A stretch of 37,818 bases of DNA, from positions 1-37,818 of the forward strand of contig QZKN01000042.1 in the NCBI GenBank assembly GCA_003598175.1. The letters run 5' to 3'. Below are positions 35,704 to 37,818 of this stretch, one piece after another. The position numbers and the translations under genes were made by a program. The notes beneath the pieces were generated by a model. The model was not told the origin of the DNA. It ran no database searches and worked only from the letters and a program-made list of their open reading frames with translations. Numbering within the stretch: the stretch's first letter is position 1; each line of letters begins with the position of its first letter. Source of the stretch: Candidatus Omnitrophota bacterium. Lineage in GTDB: Bacteria > Hinthialibacterota > Hinthialibacteria > Hinthialibacterales > Hinthialibacteraceae.

Positions 35704-37818
35704 ATGAATCGATTTTTTTGGCGTCTATATGCAACCTTTGTTCTTTGTTTATTATCCACCACATCCTTTGGTTTGCATGAAGTCCTTCTCGAATTGAATC
35801 ATGCGCAGGATTGGCATCCGTTGCATGATATCGATGGCTTTTCACAGATGGAGAACGGCATTACCTTCGACTGCAATGGCAGCGATCCCTACATCATTTC
35901 AAAAATCCTGAATTTTCCGGCGGCGGAATTTACCGCCATCGAAATTGAAATGAAAGTCACGAAAGGATCTCAGGCGCAGATTTTTTGGACCACGGATGGA
36001 CAGCCAAACACCGACGAACCTAAAAGTCAACGTTTTCGAATTTCGGCGGACGATCAATTTCATCGTTATACCGTTTCGCTCGCCAATCATCCCAAATGGA
36101 CAGGCGAGATACGGCAGATTCGACTGGATCCGAGCGATACAAAGGCTACAGTGATTCTTCGTTCCTTTAAAATCATCGATTTTCTCGGAGCTGACGTAAA
36201 AGTGAACCATTTTTCTCCCAACCATCCGTTCGTGCAGCCCGACGAAGAGGTCATCCTAACCGCGTCGCTTCGCAATGAAGGCGATCAAGCCGGCGTGTTG
36301 CGCCTGCAAACAAACTTACCATCATCAGTACTCAAAAGCCTTGATGAATTGCCGGAAAAAATCGTAACCTTGCAACCGGGAGAGGAGAAAACAGTGGAGT
36401 GGCGTTATCTCGCCTTGCAGGAAGGCGTAATCGCAGCTGTTTGCAGCTGGCGAGAGGGTGAAACCCATTCCGATGAAGAAAAAGAGGGGACTATCAGCAC
36501 GATCGTGCAAGTCATCGATATTGAAAAACCTGCAGAAACGATCTCATTACAAGATGAAAGCAGCCGAATCGATTTTCTCCGCGGCGGTATGGGCTTTGGC
36601 CCCACTTGCTTTTCCCTCAAAAAGAACAACGAATGGAAACAGGTTGCGTGGATGGCAAGAATCGGAACCGTTCGCATTCAATTGGAAGATGGAAGCGCTC
36701 AAAATCAGCCCATTTTGGCCAACCAGTTCAAATCCGAAAATGAGGATCATTATACATTCTCGAATTCGTGGACGGATCAGGACAACCGCGAGTGGAATTT
36801 TGAGTTGAGAGTCAGAAAATCACACGTTATCCCCAATGCATTCCATTTTTCTTATCGCTTAAGCGGGGAAGGTCAGTTGTTGCATTTTTCCGGACCGGAA
36901 TTGTATATCGGCGAACGCACGTTTGGCAGGAAAAAAGACATGGCGGTGCTGCCCGGCGTCGAATATCTCGACCGTGAGGCCGTTTCATCCAGCGACGCAG
37001 TCGCCCGCCCGCCCGTGCGCGACCATTTTATGCCGCATCCTTACAAAGTCGCCATTCCGATGATGTCGTTGACCTACGACAACATGCTCATCTCGTTACT
37101 GTGGTCGGCGGCAGACGCGGGAGCGAAAGAGGGAAGGGAACTCTCTCCCATATTCGGCGCGCCGAACCGCCTCGACGGGCAAAACAACCATCTTTTCGGT
37201 CTTTTTCTTCCTCCGGTACCCACCTTCACGCGTGAAAATGAAGACACCGCCTTCAAACCTTACGGGATGAAGCGTGATGAACCGCTTGAAATAGACTGCA
37301 TCGTGTATTTGACAGAAAGCTCGGATCCGATGGACGCTCTCGACGCATGGTTGGCAATGGATCAGAGGGAAAATAACGATGAACCATCATTTCCACAGCC
37401 GATACCGGCCCCACGCGGTTATGAAGAGGAAATCGTTCTCAGCCGGCAAGCTTATCTAACAACCTGTTGGGATGATAATGCAAAAGGTTGGGGCCATTGC
37501 GCCGGTTGGAAAGCCTATCCGTCCGGCGGCATGTTGGCTTTATTGTCGCTCGATGAATTTTTGTCTCAAAACGAAAATGATAAAAACGTTTTGCGCGAGC
37601 GAATCGAACTCGTAAAGAAAACCATTCTCGAACAGCGCGGTCCTGCTGGTTTGGGGGAAGCGGCGGGCTGCCATGTCATGAATTTCGAACCGGCGTTTTA
37701 TTGGGGAGTGACGGAAAACAAACTGCCGCAATGGAAACAGATGGCCATCGGCCTGGAACGCAGTCAAAACCACGACGGCAGCTGGGGATTTCATCCCGGC
37801 AACGAGCAGCAGAAGAAT
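35704..37818 (+). CDS. Large exported protein, partial, carbohydrate-binding-like N terminus and toroid-like C terminus
   Basis: The reading frame stays open from ATG 35704 to the window edge (705 residues seen, no stop). Seen: a signal peptide (about 1-23), a jelly-roll-like N-terminal domain (about 24-160; ending IRQIRLDPSDTKATVILRSF), which resembles galactose-binding-type modules, a beta-sandwich-like domain (about 165-250), a larger beta region (about 280-560) and a helical C-terminal part. The last helix has ERSQNHDGSWGF, the QxxDGSWGF motif of alpha/alpha-toroid repeats. Function is not known; a glycan-handling role is plausible. AAGGAG lies six bases before the start. It is divergent from the coiled-coil operon. 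Confidence 0.8.
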   Translation, partial: MNRFFWRLYATFVLCLLSTTSFGLHEVLLELNHAQDWHPLHDIDGFSQMENGITFDCNGSDPYIISKILNFPAAEFTAIEIEMKVTKGSQAQIFWTTDGQPNTDEPKSQRFRISADDQFHRYTVSLANHPKWTGEIRQIRLDPSDTKATVILRSFKIIDFLGADVKVNHFSPNHPFVQPDEEVILTASLRNEGDQAGVLRLQTNLPSSVLKSLDELPEKIVTLQPGEEKTVEWRYLALQEGVIAAVCSWREGETHSDEEKEGTISTIVQVIDIEKPAETISLQDESSRIDFLRGGMGFGPTCFSLKKNNEWKQVAWMARIGTVRIQLEDGSAQNQPILANQFKSENEDHYTFSNSWTDQDNREWNFELRVRKSHVIPNAFHFSYRLSGEGQLLHFSGPELYIGERTFGRKKDMAVLPGVEYLDREAVSSSDAVARPPVRDHFMPHPYKVAIPMMSLTYDNMLISLLWSAADAGAKEGRELSPIFGAPNRLDGQNNHLFGLFLPPVPTFTRENEDTAFKPYGMKRDEPLEIDCIVYLTESSDPMDALDAWLAMDQRENNDEPSFPQPIPAPRGYEEEIVLSRQAYLTTCWDDNAKGWGHCAGWKAYPSGGMLALLSLDEFLSQNENDKNVLRERIELVKKTILEQRGPAGLGEAAGCHVMNFEPAFYWGVTENKLPQWKQMAIGLERSQNHDGSWGFHPGNEQQKN

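Overview
The window looks like chromosomal DNA from an uncultured Gram-negative bacterium. The signs are an N-terminal signal peptide plus C-terminal aromatic residue on a predicted outer-membrane barrel, several lipoprotein-like or Tat-like exports, Thr-Pro linkers, a dockerin module and a tricorn-type peptidase. This mix resembles candidate phyla of the PVC/FCB neighbourhood (for example Sumerlaeota, Hydrogenedentota or Omnitrophota-like lineages). That placement is an inference from gene style, not from a marker gene. No rRNA, tRNA, transposase or true CRISPR array was seen.

Region 1 (1-9746, + strand) is an uptake block. It holds an outer-membrane porin, a branched-chain-amino-acid-type ABC system (binding protein, two permeases, two ATPases), a PaaK-like acyl/aryl-CoA ligase homologue and a second, distant binding protein. 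A strong intrinsic terminator and a cluster of hairpin repeats separate the first binding protein from the permeases. Two members carry unusual motif changes: the LivG signature and the ligase P-loop and C-terminal lysine. Region 2 (9747-14805) has a decayed pseudopilin-like fragment, an AT-rich gap, then a two-gene signalling unit: a hybrid histidine kinase with a periplasmic heme-c motif, and a receiver protein ending in a zinc ribbon. Region 3 (14847-21037) encodes exported degradative enzymes: a heparinase II/III-like lyase, a convergent putative glycoside hydrolase and a two-domain alpha/beta hydrolase. Region 4 (21038-30529) carries a tricorn-like peptidase and two tandem matrixin-like metalloproteases, the second ending in a dockerin.

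Region 5 (30533-35434, - strand) is the most novel part. It is a tight six-gene operon with, in transcription order: an anchored coiled-coil protein, a very small single-pass protein, an FGE/SUMF1-like lipoprotein, an ECF sigma factor, and two paralogous multi-pass proteins whose coiled-coil tails are predicted to lie outside the inner membrane. I read it as a candidate envelope-sensing or envelope-building system run by its own sigma factor. A divergent gene (35704 to the window end) encodes a large exported protein that runs off the edge. It is open at the 3' end.
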